Of a stretch of DNA of 14,293 nt, positions 1-7,378 are shown one piece after another. Both the position numbers and the translations under genes were made by a program. This DNA comes from Ignavibacteriales bacterium (GTDB taxonomy: Bacteria > Bacteroidota > Ignavibacteria > Ignavibacteriales > Melioribacteraceae). The notes below the pieces were generated by a model, which was not told where the DNA came from, did not search any database, and saw only the letters and a program-made list of their open reading frames with translations. The stretch is from assembly GCA_007280825.1 (NCBI GenBank), contig QYQI01000166.1:1-14293 (forward strand), in the 5' to 3' direction. Positions within the stretch are counted from its first letter, which is position 1. Each line of letters starts with the position of its first letter.

Positions 1-1620
1 ATTGATTCGCTTAGCAAGCAACATGATATTCAAGTAATTGTTAAACTTGTTATTTTGTTATTAGTCGCGGGAATTATCAGCAACGTCTTTCGTTTTTTTA
101 TTCGTCAAACTATAATTGTTGTTTCAAGAGAAATTGAATTCGATCTCCGTCAAGACTTTTGGGCTCACATCCAAAGACTTCCATTAAGATTCTTCCAGAA
201 TAATTCTACCGGAAATATTATGTCTCATGCAACAAATGATATAAGCGCAGTTCGTATGTATGTTGGTCCGGCGGTTATGTACACGATTGATAACGGAATT
301 AAATTTATTTTAACCTTTGCCGTAATGATTTCTCTTAGCCCGCTCCTAACACTTTATGCTCTCTTACCTTTGCCGCTTCTCTCGCTTGTAGTTTACATCG
401 TGATGAAAAAAATGCATGTAAAGTACACAAGGATACAAGAAAAAATTTCAGATCTTACAACGAAAGCTCAAGAAAATTTTTCCGGAATTAGAGTAATAAA
501 ATCTTATGAAAGGGAAGATCATGAAATAAAAGAATACACAAAGGAGAGTGCTGAATATTTAAATCGTAAGATGGATCAAGTAAAACTTCAAGCGCTGTTC
601 ATGCCTGTCTTTTTTATAATAGCCGGACTTTCAGCAATCATAGTAGTTTTAGCCGGCGGAAATATGGTGATTAATAAAACTTTGAGTGTTGGCGTTATCG
701 TTGCGTTCATGTTGTTTCTGGTAGATTTAATTTGGCCGATGATTTCTTTCGGTTGGGTTGCTAATATGATCCAGCAGGCAGATGCGAGTATGAAACGTCT
801 GTTAAAAATATTAAATGAACCTTATGAAATTTCTAATGAAGATACCGATAACAGCATACAAGAAATTAAAGGTGATATTGAATTTAAGAATGTTTCTTTC
901 CGTTATTCGGAAAATTTACCATGGATACTTAAGAATCTAAATTTTAGAATAAAACATGGTCAAACAATTGCATTTATCGGCAATACAGGTGTAGGTAAAA
1001 CAAGTTTGATAAATCTTTTACCGCGTCTGTACGATGTTACTGAAGGTCAGGTAATGATAGACGGAAACGATGTGAGAAGAATCCCGCTTGAAGTATTAAG
1101 AAAAAATATTGGTATGGTTCCTCAAGAAACTTTTCTCTTCTCGGATACATTAGAAAAAAATATACTTTATGGATTAGATATTAAGAATCAATCTCTTGTT
1201 GATAAAGTTTCCGAGATCTCACAATTATCAAAAGATGTGTTTGCTTTTCCGCTTGGCTACCAAACAATTCTCGGTGAACGCGGAATTACACTTTCCGGCG
1301 GGCAAAAGCAGCGCTCTACACTAGCACGTGCATTAGCCATTGATCCTAAGATTTTAATTTTAGATGATTCATTCTCCGCAGTTGATACAAATACTGAAGA
1401 AGAAATATTAAAGAAGTTGAAAGATTTTATGAATGATCGAACTAGCATAATAATTAGCCATAGAATTTCAACCGTTAAAGATTCTGATAAAATTTTTGTG
1501 ATTGATCAAGGAGAAATTGTTGAAGAAGGTAATCACGAACAGTTGGTTGCCAAGGGCGGAATTTATTCTGAACTCAACGCAAAACAGTTATTAGAAAAAG
1601 AACTTTTGGAAATGAACTAG
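1..1620 (+). CDS. ABC exporter half-transporter, subunit A, 5'-truncated by the window edge (degenerate Walker B)
   Basis: This is an inner-membrane ABC exporter half-transporter, with a six-helix membrane domain followed by an ATPase domain. The frame is open from base 1 and codes transporter-like sequence before the first possible start (TTG at 55), so the true start lies outside the window; 539 codons are visible. The membrane domain fills roughly codons 1-250. In the ATPase domain, Walker A is GNTGVGKTS (979-1005), the Q-loop is MVPQETFLF, the signature is a canonical LSGGQ (1291-1305) and the switch histidine is in ISHRIS. Walker B reads ILILDDS: the second Asp (1366-1368) sits where the catalytic Glu normally is. 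That substitution marks the degenerate-site subunit of heterodimeric exporters such as TM287/288 and BmrC/BmrD. The next gene starts 11 nt downstream and has the complementary pattern, so the two probably form one pump. The substrate (drug, lipid or peptide) cannot be read from the sequence. Confidence 0.95.
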   Translation: MDSLSKQHDIQVIVKLVILLLVAGIISNVFRFFIRQTIIVVSREIEFDLRQDFWAHIQRLPLRFFQNNSTGNIMSHATNDISAVRMYVGPAVMYTIDNGIKFILTFAVMISLSPLLTLYALLPLPLLSLVVYIVMKKMHVKYTRIQEKISDLTTKAQENFSGIRVIKSYEREDHEIKEYTKESAEYLNRKMDQVKLQALFMPVFFIIAGLSAIIVVLAGGNMVINKTLSVGVIVAFMLFLVDLIWPMISFGWVANMIQQADASMKRLLKILNEPYEISNEDTDNSIQEIKGDIEFKNVSFRYSENLPWILKNLNFRIKHGQTIAFIGNTGVGKTSLINLLPRLYDVTEGQVMIDGNDVRRIPLEVLRKNIGMVPQETFLFSDTLEKNILYGLDIKNQSLVDKVSEISQLSKDVFAFPLGYQTILGERGITLSGGQKQRSTLARALAIDPKILILDDSFSAVDTNTEEEILKKLKDFMNDRTSIIISHRISTVKDSDKIFVIDQGEIVEEGNHEQLVAKGGIYSELNAKQLLEKELLEMN

Positions 1621-1631
1621 AAAGAATAAGA

Positions 1632-3425
1632 ATGGCTGAAGCACAGAAAGATGATGAAATATTAGGCAAAGCTTACGACGCAAAATTGATGCGGCGGTTG
1701 CTTCAGTATGTTAAGCCGTATAAAAAGTACGTAATCATTGCTATACTTATGAATATTATTGTCGCAGCACTTGGACCTGTTCGTCCCTACTTAACAAAAA
1801 TAGCATTTGATGACAATATTAAGAATAATGATTTTCATGGATTGCTCATTATCTGCGGAATTTTATTAGCATCACTTATACTTCAAGCAGCTATTCAATA
1901 TTTTCTTACTTATTACACAGAGTTGATGGGGCAAAAAATTGTTTATGATCTTCGTGTTCAAATATTTTCTCATGTACAAAAACTTGCTTTAAGATATTTC
2001 GATAAAACTCCAGTTGGAAGAACAGTTACCCGCGTTACTAATGATGTTGACTCACTTAACGAAATGTTTTCATCGGGAATTGTTTCGGTTTTCAGCGACA
2101 TATTTGTAATTGTCTGGATTTTTATTTTCATGTTTGCTATGGCATGGGATCTTTCTCTTGTGACTCTTTCGGTAATGCCGGTATTGATCTATGCAACATT
2201 TTTATTTAGAAAAAAAGTTCGCGAAACTTATAGAGATGTTCGTCTGCACCTGGCGAGATTAAATTCTTATATGCAGGAACGCGTAACAGGTATGAATGTT
2301 GTGCAAATCTTCTCTAAGGAAAAAGAGGAACTAAAAAACTTCTCAAGTATCAATAACGATAATAGAGTAGTAAACATTAAATCAATCTTTTACTATGCAG
2401 TATTTTTCCCGGTAGTTGAAATGCTCAGTGTTGTTTCTGTTGGGCTCATTATTTGGTACGGCGGCGGAGAAGTTATTCAGAGCCGTTTGACAGTTGGTGT
2501 TTTAATTGCATTTTTTCAATACACTGAAATGTTTTGGCGTCCCGTTCGTGATCTTTCCGAAAAGTATAATATTCTTCAAACTGCAATGGCTTCTTCCGAA
2601 AGGATATTTAAACTTTTGGATGATAAAACAATTATTGAGAATCCGGATAATCCTTCACAGCTTCCAACAGTTCGCGGTGAGATCGAATTTAAGAATGTTT
2701 GGTTTGCTTACAATCCCGAAGACTATGTTTTAAGGAATGTTTCTTTTAGAATTAATCCCGGCGAAACCATTGCCATTGTTGGTGCTACAGGTGCTGGTAA
2801 AACAAGCATAATAAATATTCTAACAAGATTTTATGATATTGCCAAAGGCTGCATTACTCTTGATGGAATAGATATTCGGAATTTAGACAAACGCGATCTG
2901 CGGAAATATATTGCAATTGTGCTGCAGGATGTTTTCCTTTTTTCTGGAACTATAAAATCGAATATTAATCTCGGTAACGAAAAAATAACCGATGAGCAAA
3001 TAATAGAAGCGGCAAAAACAGTCGGAGCTCACAAATTTATTTCTCAGCTTTCGAAAGGTTATGATGAAATTGTTAAAGAAAAAGGTGCAACTCTCAGCGT
3101 CGGACAAAAACAATTGATCTCATTTGCAAGAGCGTTGGCGTATAATCCTCAAATACTAATTTTAGATGAAGCAACTTCCAGCGTTGATACTGAAACCGAA
3201 CAGATCATTCAAAACGCTATCGAAAAACTATTAGTAGGCAGAACCTCGATAGTAATAGCGCATCGTCTTTCTACGATTCAGAATGCGGACAAAATTCTTG
3301 TAATGCACAAAGGCGAATTAAAAGAAATTGGAACACATCAAGAACTTCTGGCAAAAAGGGGAATTTACTACAAACTTTATCAGTTGCAGTATAAAGATCA
3401 AGAAGTTGGACAAAACATCTCTTAG
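1632..3425 (+). CDS. ABC exporter half-transporter, subunit B (consensus Walker B, altered signature)
   Basis: A full-length 597-residue ABC exporter half-transporter, the normal size for a fused membrane-plus-ATPase half. The six-helix domain covers about residues 25-330 and the ATPase about 350-590. Walker A is GATGAGKTS (384-392), the Q-loop is IVLQDVFLF, Walker B is ILILDEATS with catalytic Glu513, and the switch His is in IAHRLS. The ABC signature is LSVGQ (488-492), with Val490 replacing the usual Gly. In heterodimeric exporters the altered signature of one partner faces the Asp-type Walker B of the other, which matches subunit A just upstream. The ATG at 1632 follows subunit A by 11 nt with only a purine-rich stretch (1619-1631) as ribosome-binding site, consistent with one operon and translational coupling. 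It belongs to the MdlAB / YheI-YheH-type exporters; the substrate is not predictable. Confidence 0.95.
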   Translation: MAEAQKDDEILGKAYDAKLMRRLLQYVKPYKKYVIIAILMNIIVAALGPVRPYLTKIAFDDNIKNNDFHGLLIICGILLASLILQAAIQYFLTYYTELMGQKIVYDLRVQIFSHVQKLALRYFDKTPVGRTVTRVTNDVDSLNEMFSSGIVSVFSDIFVIVWIFIFMFAMAWDLSLVTLSVMPVLIYATFLFRKKVRETYRDVRLHLARLNSYMQERVTGMNVVQIFSKEKEELKNFSSINNDNRVVNIKSIFYYAVFFPVVEMLSVVSVGLIIWYGGGEVIQSRLTVGVLIAFFQYTEMFWRPVRDLSEKYNILQTAMASSERIFKLLDDKTIIENPDNPSQLPTVRGEIEFKNVWFAYNPEDYVLRNVSFRINPGETIAIVGATGAGKTSIINILTRFYDIAKGCITLDGIDIRNLDKRDLRKYIAIVLQDVFLFSGTIKSNINLGNEKITDEQIIEAAKTVGAHKFISQLSKGYDEIVKEKGATLSVGQKQLISFARALAYNPQILILDEATSSVDTETEQIIQNAIEKLLVGRTSIVIAHRLSTIQNADKILVMHKGELKEIGTHQELLAKRGIYYKLYQLQYKDQEVGQNIS

Positions 3426-3448
3426 TATGTTAAGATCTAAAACATAGA

Positions 3449-3479
3449 TTGACACATCAAACTCTATTAATTAAATTGC
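3449..3479 (+). promoter_or_regulatory. Candidate promoter of fbp
   Basis: TTG at 3449-3451 (within TTGACA) is followed after exactly 20 nt by TAAATTGC (3472-3479), which matches the Bacteroidota -7 consensus TAnnTTTG at 6 of 8 positions. Read as a sigma-70 promoter, TTGACA has weak -10 candidates 16-17 nt downstream. The position fits a transcript beginning near 3486, about 40 nt before the fbp ATG. The TTG-N20 spacing is the same as in the two stronger candidates at 4880-4910 and 4939-4969. Unconfirmed motif call. Confidence 0.35.
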
Positions 3480-3515
3480 TTTCGCTTAACATCAAAAAGT
3501 TATAGAAAAATTACT

Positions 3516-3520
3516 GGAGA
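3516..3520 (+). promoter_or_regulatory. Ribosome-binding site of fbp
   Basis: GGAGA lies 6 nt before the ATG at 3527. It is one of the few clear Shine-Dalgarno sequences in the window and supports that start. Confidence 0.75.
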
Positions 3521-3526
3521 AAATTA

Positions 3527-4549
3527 ATGGCAACAAAACGATTCATGACATTACCACGCCATATTATGGAAGGTGAAAAACTCCACCCTGAAGCAACCGG
3601 TGAACTCTCGGCAATTCTGCTCCAACTTAGTCTTGCTGCAAAATTAATTTCTCTCGAAGTAAATAAAGCGGGACTAGTGGAAATACTCGGATTTACCGGT
3701 GATGAAAATGTTCATGGTGAGAAAGTTAAGAAGCTTGATATTTATGCGCACGAGATGTTGATCAAAGCGATGGATCATGGCGGATACTTTTGTGTTATGG
3801 CTTCAGAAGAAGAAGAAGATATAATACATTTACCTCCGCATCACAAAATTGGAAAATATGTTTTGCTTTTCGATCCGCTCGACGGTTCATCGAACATAGA
3901 TGCTAACATCAGCATCGGAACGATCTTTTCTATATATAAAAGGATCAGTCCAGGCAACGGACCGGGTACACTTCAAGATTGTTTACAGCCGGGTTTTCAG
4001 CAAGTTGTTGCCGGTTATGTGGTTTATGGTTCTAGTACAATGCTTGTTTATACATCAGGACACGGTCACGGTGTTCATGGTTTTACATTAGATCCAGCAT
4101 TCGGAGAATTTTTATTATCTCATGATGATATTAAAATTCCTAATCAGGGTAGGATTTATAGTCTTAATGAAGGCAATTATTTTACCTGGCCGTTAGGTTT
4201 AAAAAATTACATAAAATATCTTCAATCAAATTTGTTTGATGGAAAACCGTATCAAGCTCGTTATGTAGGTTCGATGGTTGCTGATATTCATCGCACATTG
4301 TTGTATGGCGGCATCTTTATATATCCTGGTGATAAAAGAAATCCAAAAGGTAAACTTCGGTTAATGTACGAATGTAATCCAATGGCATTTATTATGGAAG
4401 AAGCCGGCGGGAGAGCTACAGACGGGAAAAAAAGAATTTTGGAAATACAACCAACAGGTTTACATGAGCGTACTCCGGTCTTTATAGGAAGTATGAAAGA
4501 TGTTCTTCTGGTAGAAAAGTATTTGAGAGAAGGGCAAGACAGATATTAA
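3527..4549 (+). CDS. fbp: Fructose-1,6-bisphosphatase, class I
   Basis: Class I FBPase removes the C1 phosphate of fructose 1,6-bisphosphate to give fructose 6-phosphate, the committed step of gluconeogenesis, in the cytoplasm and with divalent metal ions. The 340 residues match the usual family length. Visible landmarks are an acidic metal-binding stretch SEEEED (93-98), the metal/phosphate motif FDPLDGSSNID (115-125) and the active-site signature GKLRLMYECNPMAF (275-288), with the expected Lys276 and metal-binding Glu282. The ATG is supported by GGAGA 6 nt upstream. The gene stands alone, with 101 nt before it and a convergent small gene after it, so it probably has its own promoter. The N-terminus is intact and contains the helices that bind AMP in regulated FBPases, but AMP sensitivity cannot be judged by eye. 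Confidence 0.97.
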   Translation: MATKRFMTLPRHIMEGEKLHPEATGELSAILLQLSLAAKLISLEVNKAGLVEILGFTGDENVHGEKVKKLDIYAHEMLIKAMDHGGYFCVMASEEEEDIIHLPPHHKIGKYVLLFDPLDGSSNIDANISIGTIFSIYKRISPGNGPGTLQDCLQPGFQQVVAGYVVYGSSTMLVYTSGHGHGVHGFTLDPAFGEFLLSHDDIKIPNQGRIYSLNEGNYFTWPLGLKNYIKYLQSNLFDGKPYQARYVGSMVADIHRTLLYGGIFIYPGDKRNPKGKLRLMYECNPMAFIMEEAGGRATDGKKRILEIQPTGLHERTPVFIGSMKDVLLVEKYLREGQDRY

Positions 4550-4554
4550 ATTGC

Positions 4555-4574
4555 AACCTGCCTATCGGCAGGTT
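4555..4574. terminator. Perfect 8-bp hairpin between convergent genes, possible bidirectional terminator
   Basis: AACCTGCC (4555-4562), a TATC loop (4563-4566) and GGCAGGTT (4567-4574) form a perfect 8-bp stem-loop. It starts 5 nt after the fbp stop and ends 11 nt from the stop of the opposing small gene. No strong T-run follows on either strand, so it is not a textbook rho-independent terminator. It may instead be one copy of a dispersed palindromic repeat. Confidence 0.5.
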
Positions 4575-4585
4575 AGTAATTTCGG

Positions 4586-4852
4586 TTAAGAATTAATTTT
4601 TTTGAGTTCTTCTGTTAATCTATTTGCTAATTCTTCTTTTGTTATTCCCTCAATTTTAATTTTTGTAGACTTAACTAAAATTTCGGGAGAATCACCTTCG
4701 CCGGTCATGAATTTATAAAGATTAAATCCGAGTCTGTTCCTATCATTCATGATCGGTATATTTTCCTTAAACATTTCTACAATGTTGTAACATTTTTTTT
4801 CAATTGAGCTTTCAGGGAATACTTTTGTGGCTGGAGGCGGTAATGTCGTCAT
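4586..4852 (-). CDS. Small protein of unknown function (88 residues)
   Basis: I do not recognise this protein. The predicted product is 88 residues, soluble and charged, with no membrane segment or signal peptide. A proline-rich start (TTLPPPATKVFPE) is followed by a mixed middle section and a basic/acidic helical C-terminus ending in a Lys- and Glu-rich stretch. The frame continues upstream to a possible ATG at 4882. The ATG at 4852 is preferred because AGAAGG lies 7 nt before it (4860-4865) and because the candidate promoter at 4880-4910 would begin transcription near 4873, downstream of the longer start. It converges on fbp and diverges from the heptosyltransferase. A good ribosome-binding site, a plausible promoter and a 3' hairpin argue for a real gene; the absence of a family match keeps confidence moderate. 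Confidence 0.65.
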   Translation of the reverse strand: MTTLPPPATKVFPESSIEKKCYNIVEMFKENIPIMNDRNRLGFNLYKFMTGEGDSPEILVKSTKIKIEGITKEELANRLTEELKKINS

Positions 4853-4859
4853 GATAAAA

Positions 4860-4865
4860 CCTTCT
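4860..4865 (-). promoter_or_regulatory. Ribosome-binding site deciding the start of the small gene
   Basis: On the minus strand AGAAGG (4865 down to 4860) lies 7 nt before the ATG at 4852. This favours the 88-residue product over the 98-residue version starting at 4882. Confidence 0.65.
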
Positions 4866-4879
4866 AATTTTGTATTGCA

Positions 4880-4910
4880 CAAAAATAAACAAGAGTCATT
4901 TGACTAACAA
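4880..4910 (-). promoter_or_regulatory. Candidate promoter of the small unknown gene
   Basis: On the minus strand TTG (4910-4908) is followed after exactly 20 nt by TATTTTTG (4887-4880), a full match to the Bacteroidota -7 consensus TAnnTTTG. Transcription would begin near 4873, leaving a leader of about 20 nt that contains the ribosome-binding site. The dyad at 4894-4905 falls inside the spacer, and a second inverted repeat (4868-4884) overlaps the -7 box and the predicted start. No transcript data. Confidence 0.5.
4894..4905. promoter_or_regulatory. Operator-like dyad inside the divergent promoter region
   Basis: AGTCA-TT-TGACT is a perfect 12-base dyad lying between the two elements of the minus-strand promoter. 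It is enclosed by a looser inverted repeat, AAGAGT (4891-4896) and ACTCTT (4910-4915). Nearby, TTTTGT (4868-4873) and ACAAAA (4879-4884) form another perfect 6-bp inverted repeat. Position and symmetry suggest a protein-binding site, but short dyads arise by chance in AT-rich DNA. Confidence 0.3.
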
Positions 4911-4938
4911 CTCTTTTGAGGTTCTTGATGTAAGCATG

Positions 4939-4969
4939 TTGGAAGCAATTCTTGAATTGGTTAGATTTG
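4939..4969 (+). promoter_or_regulatory. Candidate promoter of the heptosyltransferase-waaA pair
   Basis: TTG (4939-4941) is followed after exactly 20 nt by TAGATTTG (4962-4969), a full match to the Bacteroidota consensus TAnnTTTG. Transcription would start near 4976, just before the AAAGG at 4980-4984 and the TTG start at 4994. The arrangement mirrors the opposite-strand promoter at 4880-4910. Confidence 0.5.
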
Positions 4970-4979
4970 TATATAAAAC

Positions 4980-4984
4980 AAAGG
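4980..4984 (+). promoter_or_regulatory. Ribosome-binding site deciding the heptosyltransferase start
   Basis: AAAGG lies 9 nt before the TTG at 4994. It favours that start over the TTG at 4952, which lies between the elements of the candidate promoter and has no ribosome-binding site. Confidence 0.5.
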
Positions 4985-4993
4985 TTAAACCTA

Positions 4994-5971
4994 TTGTCGG
5001 ATTCAACAAAATATAAAATTCTTATTATTAGACTAAGCTCGCTCGGAGATATTCTACTTACAACACCGGTAGTTAGAGCCATCAATAAAGAATATCCCAA
5101 TTCACAGATTGATTATGTTGTTAAGAAACAATACTCATCTTCTTTACAGTATAATCCATTCATCTCCTCTCTTTACCTTTACGAAAAAGAAAAAGTTAAA
5201 AGTATTAAAGACCAAATCCATAAAAAGAAATATGATATGATCATTGATCTTCAGAATAATTTACGGAGTTGTGCACTTACATTTGGATTAGGAACTGAAG
5301 TAAAGCGTTTTAAGAAACCGACTTTTAAAAAATTATTATTAGTATGGACTAAAATTAATTTGCTGAAAGAAATTAAACCAATGCCAATGCGTTATGCCGA
5401 GATTGCAGCGCTTCAGCTTGATGATAACGGATTGGATCTTTTCATTCCCAAAAATATAAATCCCCAATTGGCTGCGGGTAAAAAGTATATTGGAATTTGC
5501 CCCGGGGCAAAACATTTTACAAAACAGTGGCCGGAAGAATATTTTATAGAACTTGGTAATAGATTAAGCAGTCAAAATTCCACCATAGTAATCTTCGGCG
5601 GAAAAGATGATCAGAAATTGTGTGAAGCAGTATCATCTAAAATTGAAAACAGTATTAATCTTTGTAACAATAATGATCTTCTGCAGACAGCAATTGATAT
5701 GAAGCAATGTCAGCATATCATTTGTAATGATTCAGGATTAATGCATACAGCAACGGCTGTAGGAACATCTATTACTGCTATCTTCGGTTCAACAGTAAGT
5801 GAATTTGGTTTTTTACCATATCTATCTGCTAATTCAATCTTAGAAAATAATTCTTTATCTTGCCGACCGTGCAGTCATATTGGAAGATCAAGCTGCCCGC
5901 AAACGCATTTTAAGTGTATGAAAGAGATTAAACCAAACACAGTTTTTGATCACGTAAAATCTTTCTTATAG
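4994..5971 (+). CDS. Lipopolysaccharide heptosyltransferase, GT9 family
   Basis: A GT9 (ADP-heptose:LPS heptosyltransferase) protein that adds heptose or a related sugar to the LPS inner core at the cytoplasmic face of the inner membrane. From the TTG at 4994 the product is 325 residues, the usual size, and begins just before the conserved first strand KILIIRLSSLGD. Other landmarks are the nucleotide-sugar-binding loop PGAKHFTKQWP (170-180), NDSGLMH (245-251) followed by AIFGST, and a cysteine cluster (Cys290, 293, 301, 308) of the C-x2-C...CP...C type common in WaaF-like proteins. The frame could extend to a TTG at 4952, adding 14 residues, but the ribosome-binding site and promoter positions argue against it. 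The Kdo transferase gene follows 4 nt after the stop, which supports an LPS-core role. Whether it is heptosyltransferase I, II or an O-antigen variant cannot be told. Confidence 0.92.
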   Translation: MSDSTKYKILIIRLSSLGDILLTTPVVRAINKEYPNSQIDYVVKKQYSSSLQYNPFISSLYLYEKEKVKSIKDQIHKKKYDMIIDLQNNLRSCALTFGLGTEVKRFKKPTFKKLLLVWTKINLLKEIKPMPMRYAEIAALQLDDNGLDLFIPKNINPQLAAGKKYIGICPGAKHFTKQWPEEYFIELGNRLSSQNSTIVIFGGKDDQKLCEAVSSKIENSINLCNNNDLLQTAIDMKQCQHIICNDSGLMHTATAVGTSITAIFGSTVSEFGFLPYLSANSILENNSLSCRPCSHIGRSSCPQTHFKCMKEIKPNTVFDHVKSFL

Positions 5972-5975
5972 GTTT

Positions 5976-7253
5976 ATGAAAAACATCTGGTATCTTTTCT
6001 ATAACGGTATTGTTATTCCTTTTGTAAAATTATTTCTATTTACGGCCCAATTTTTTAATAAAAAAATTAAAATAGGAATTAAAGGAAGGAAAAAGTTATT
6101 TGAAAATTTAATTATTGATCTTGCCGGAATTGACCGCGGCAAAAAAATGATTTGGTTTCATTCTTCTTCTATGGGAGAATTTGAACAAGCTAAACCTATT
6201 ATTGAAAAATTACGTGCTGAAAAAAAAATAAATGTTATTGTTACTTTCTTTTCACCTTCAGGTTATAATAATTCTCTAAAGTATCCGCACGCCGATATAA
6301 TTGCGTACTTCCCTTATGATACTCCAATTATGACAAGCCGTTTCCTAAATCTTGTAAGACCAAATTTAGCCGTCTTTATGAGATATGATATTTGGCCAAA
6401 CATGATATGGCAGCTCAAAAAGAAAAAAATCCCGAGTTTTATTGTTGATGCAACTATGAGGTCTAAAACTTCGCGCAAATGGATTATATCGAAGAGTTTT
6501 CACAAAGCGCTTTATTCTTATGTAACCAGAATATTAGCAGTCTCAAATAGTGATGAAGAAAATTTCAAAGAGTTCAATATCAATGGGGATAAAATTAAAG
6601 CGGTTGGAGATACAAGATTTGACCGTGTTTATCAAAAAAGTCTTCAAGCAAAAGAAAAAAAACTTTTTAAGGATAGATTTTTTGACGGTAAAAAAATTTT
6701 TGTCCTCGGCAGTTCATGGGAAAGCGATGAAGAAGTTATGCTTCCTGCTTTAATAAAACTTATGGAAGTAAATCCGGAAATAATTACGATTATTGTACCG
6801 CATGAGCCGACGGAATTACACCTTGAATCTGCAGAACACAATTTTATAGGTAAATTCGATTCAATCCGATTTTCTTATTTGAACAATTATAAAGGTGAAC
6901 GTGTAATTATAATTGATTCGATAGGAATACTTTTTACGCTATATACTTATGCACATGCTGCTTATGTGGGTGGGAGTTTTAAGCAAGGCATTCACAATGT
7001 TCTAGAACCGGCTGTGTACGGAATACCGATTTTGTTTGGGCCGAAATATGAAAACAGCCAGGAAGCAGTTAAGCTGGCCGAAATCGGCGGCGGAATTGTT
7101 GTAAGAAATAAAAGAGAAGCATATAAGAACCTCAGAAAAATATTCACAGATGAAAAACTAAGATTGAGTTTAGGTAAAATTTGCGCTGATTATGTGGAAA
7201 AAAACATTGGCGCTACATCAAAAATATTAGATGAAATTTCCCGTTTTATCTAA
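5976..7253 (+). CDS. waaA: 3-deoxy-D-manno-octulosonic acid (Kdo) transferase, GT30
   Basis: WaaA transfers Kdo from CMP-Kdo to lipid IVA, the first step of LPS core assembly, at the inner membrane. The 425 residues fit the family. A hydrophobic N-terminal segment (about 5-27) is the usual membrane anchor. Visible motifs are WFHSSSMGEFEQA (60-72), with Glu68 aligned to the proposed catalytic base of GT30 enzymes, then TFFSPSG, YFPYD, RYDIWPN (136-142), GDTRFDRV (211-218), GSSWESDE (245-252) and the CMP-Kdo site region GGSFKQGIHNVLEPA (332-346). The KQGIHN form and RY in place of the ET of proteobacterial ETEIWPN resemble Bacteroidota versions. The ATG lies 4 nt after the heptosyltransferase stop and lacks a properly spaced ribosome-binding site, so translation is probably coupled to that gene. 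How many Kdo units it adds is unknown. Confidence 0.93.
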   Translation: MKNIWYLFYNGIVIPFVKLFLFTAQFFNKKIKIGIKGRKKLFENLIIDLAGIDRGKKMIWFHSSSMGEFEQAKPIIEKLRAEKKINVIVTFFSPSGYNNSLKYPHADIIAYFPYDTPIMTSRFLNLVRPNLAVFMRYDIWPNMIWQLKKKKIPSFIVDATMRSKTSRKWIISKSFHKALYSYVTRILAVSNSDEENFKEFNINGDKIKAVGDTRFDRVYQKSLQAKEKKLFKDRFFDGKKIFVLGSSWESDEEVMLPALIKLMEVNPEIITIIVPHEPTELHLESAEHNFIGKFDSIRFSYLNNYKGERVIIIDSIGILFTLYTYAHAAYVGGSFKQGIHNVLEPAVYGIPILFGPKYENSQEAVKLAEIGGGIVVRNKREAYKNLRKIFTDEKLRLSLGKICADYVEKNIGATSKILDEISRFI

Positions 7254-7378
7254 CTGGCCAGATAATATCATGCTGAATTATCAAGGTTTGGCTGCCTTAG
7301 TAACTATTAACCACCTTTCTTATTTAATTTAGTCTCTCTATTTCATAAATTATAACACATATAGTTTGAGATTATTTA

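Noticed and set aside
4864..5100. A 78-codon minus-strand frame across the heptosyltransferase start
   Set aside because: It overlaps the real genes and the promoter region, resembles no protein, and lies antisense to the conserved GT9 N-terminus.
7246..7265. TTATCT...AGATAA with an inner CTGGCCAG at the end of waaA as a terminator
   Set aside because: The outer and inner palindromes do not share a centre, the stem is AT-rich and no T-tract follows; support is too weak to annotate.
7254..7378. A promoter for the sensor kinase in the 125-nt gap
   Set aside because: A TATAAC (7351-7356) and a TAGTTTG (7362-7368) are present, but neither has a matching upstream element at the right spacing, so I do not call a promoter although one probably exists.
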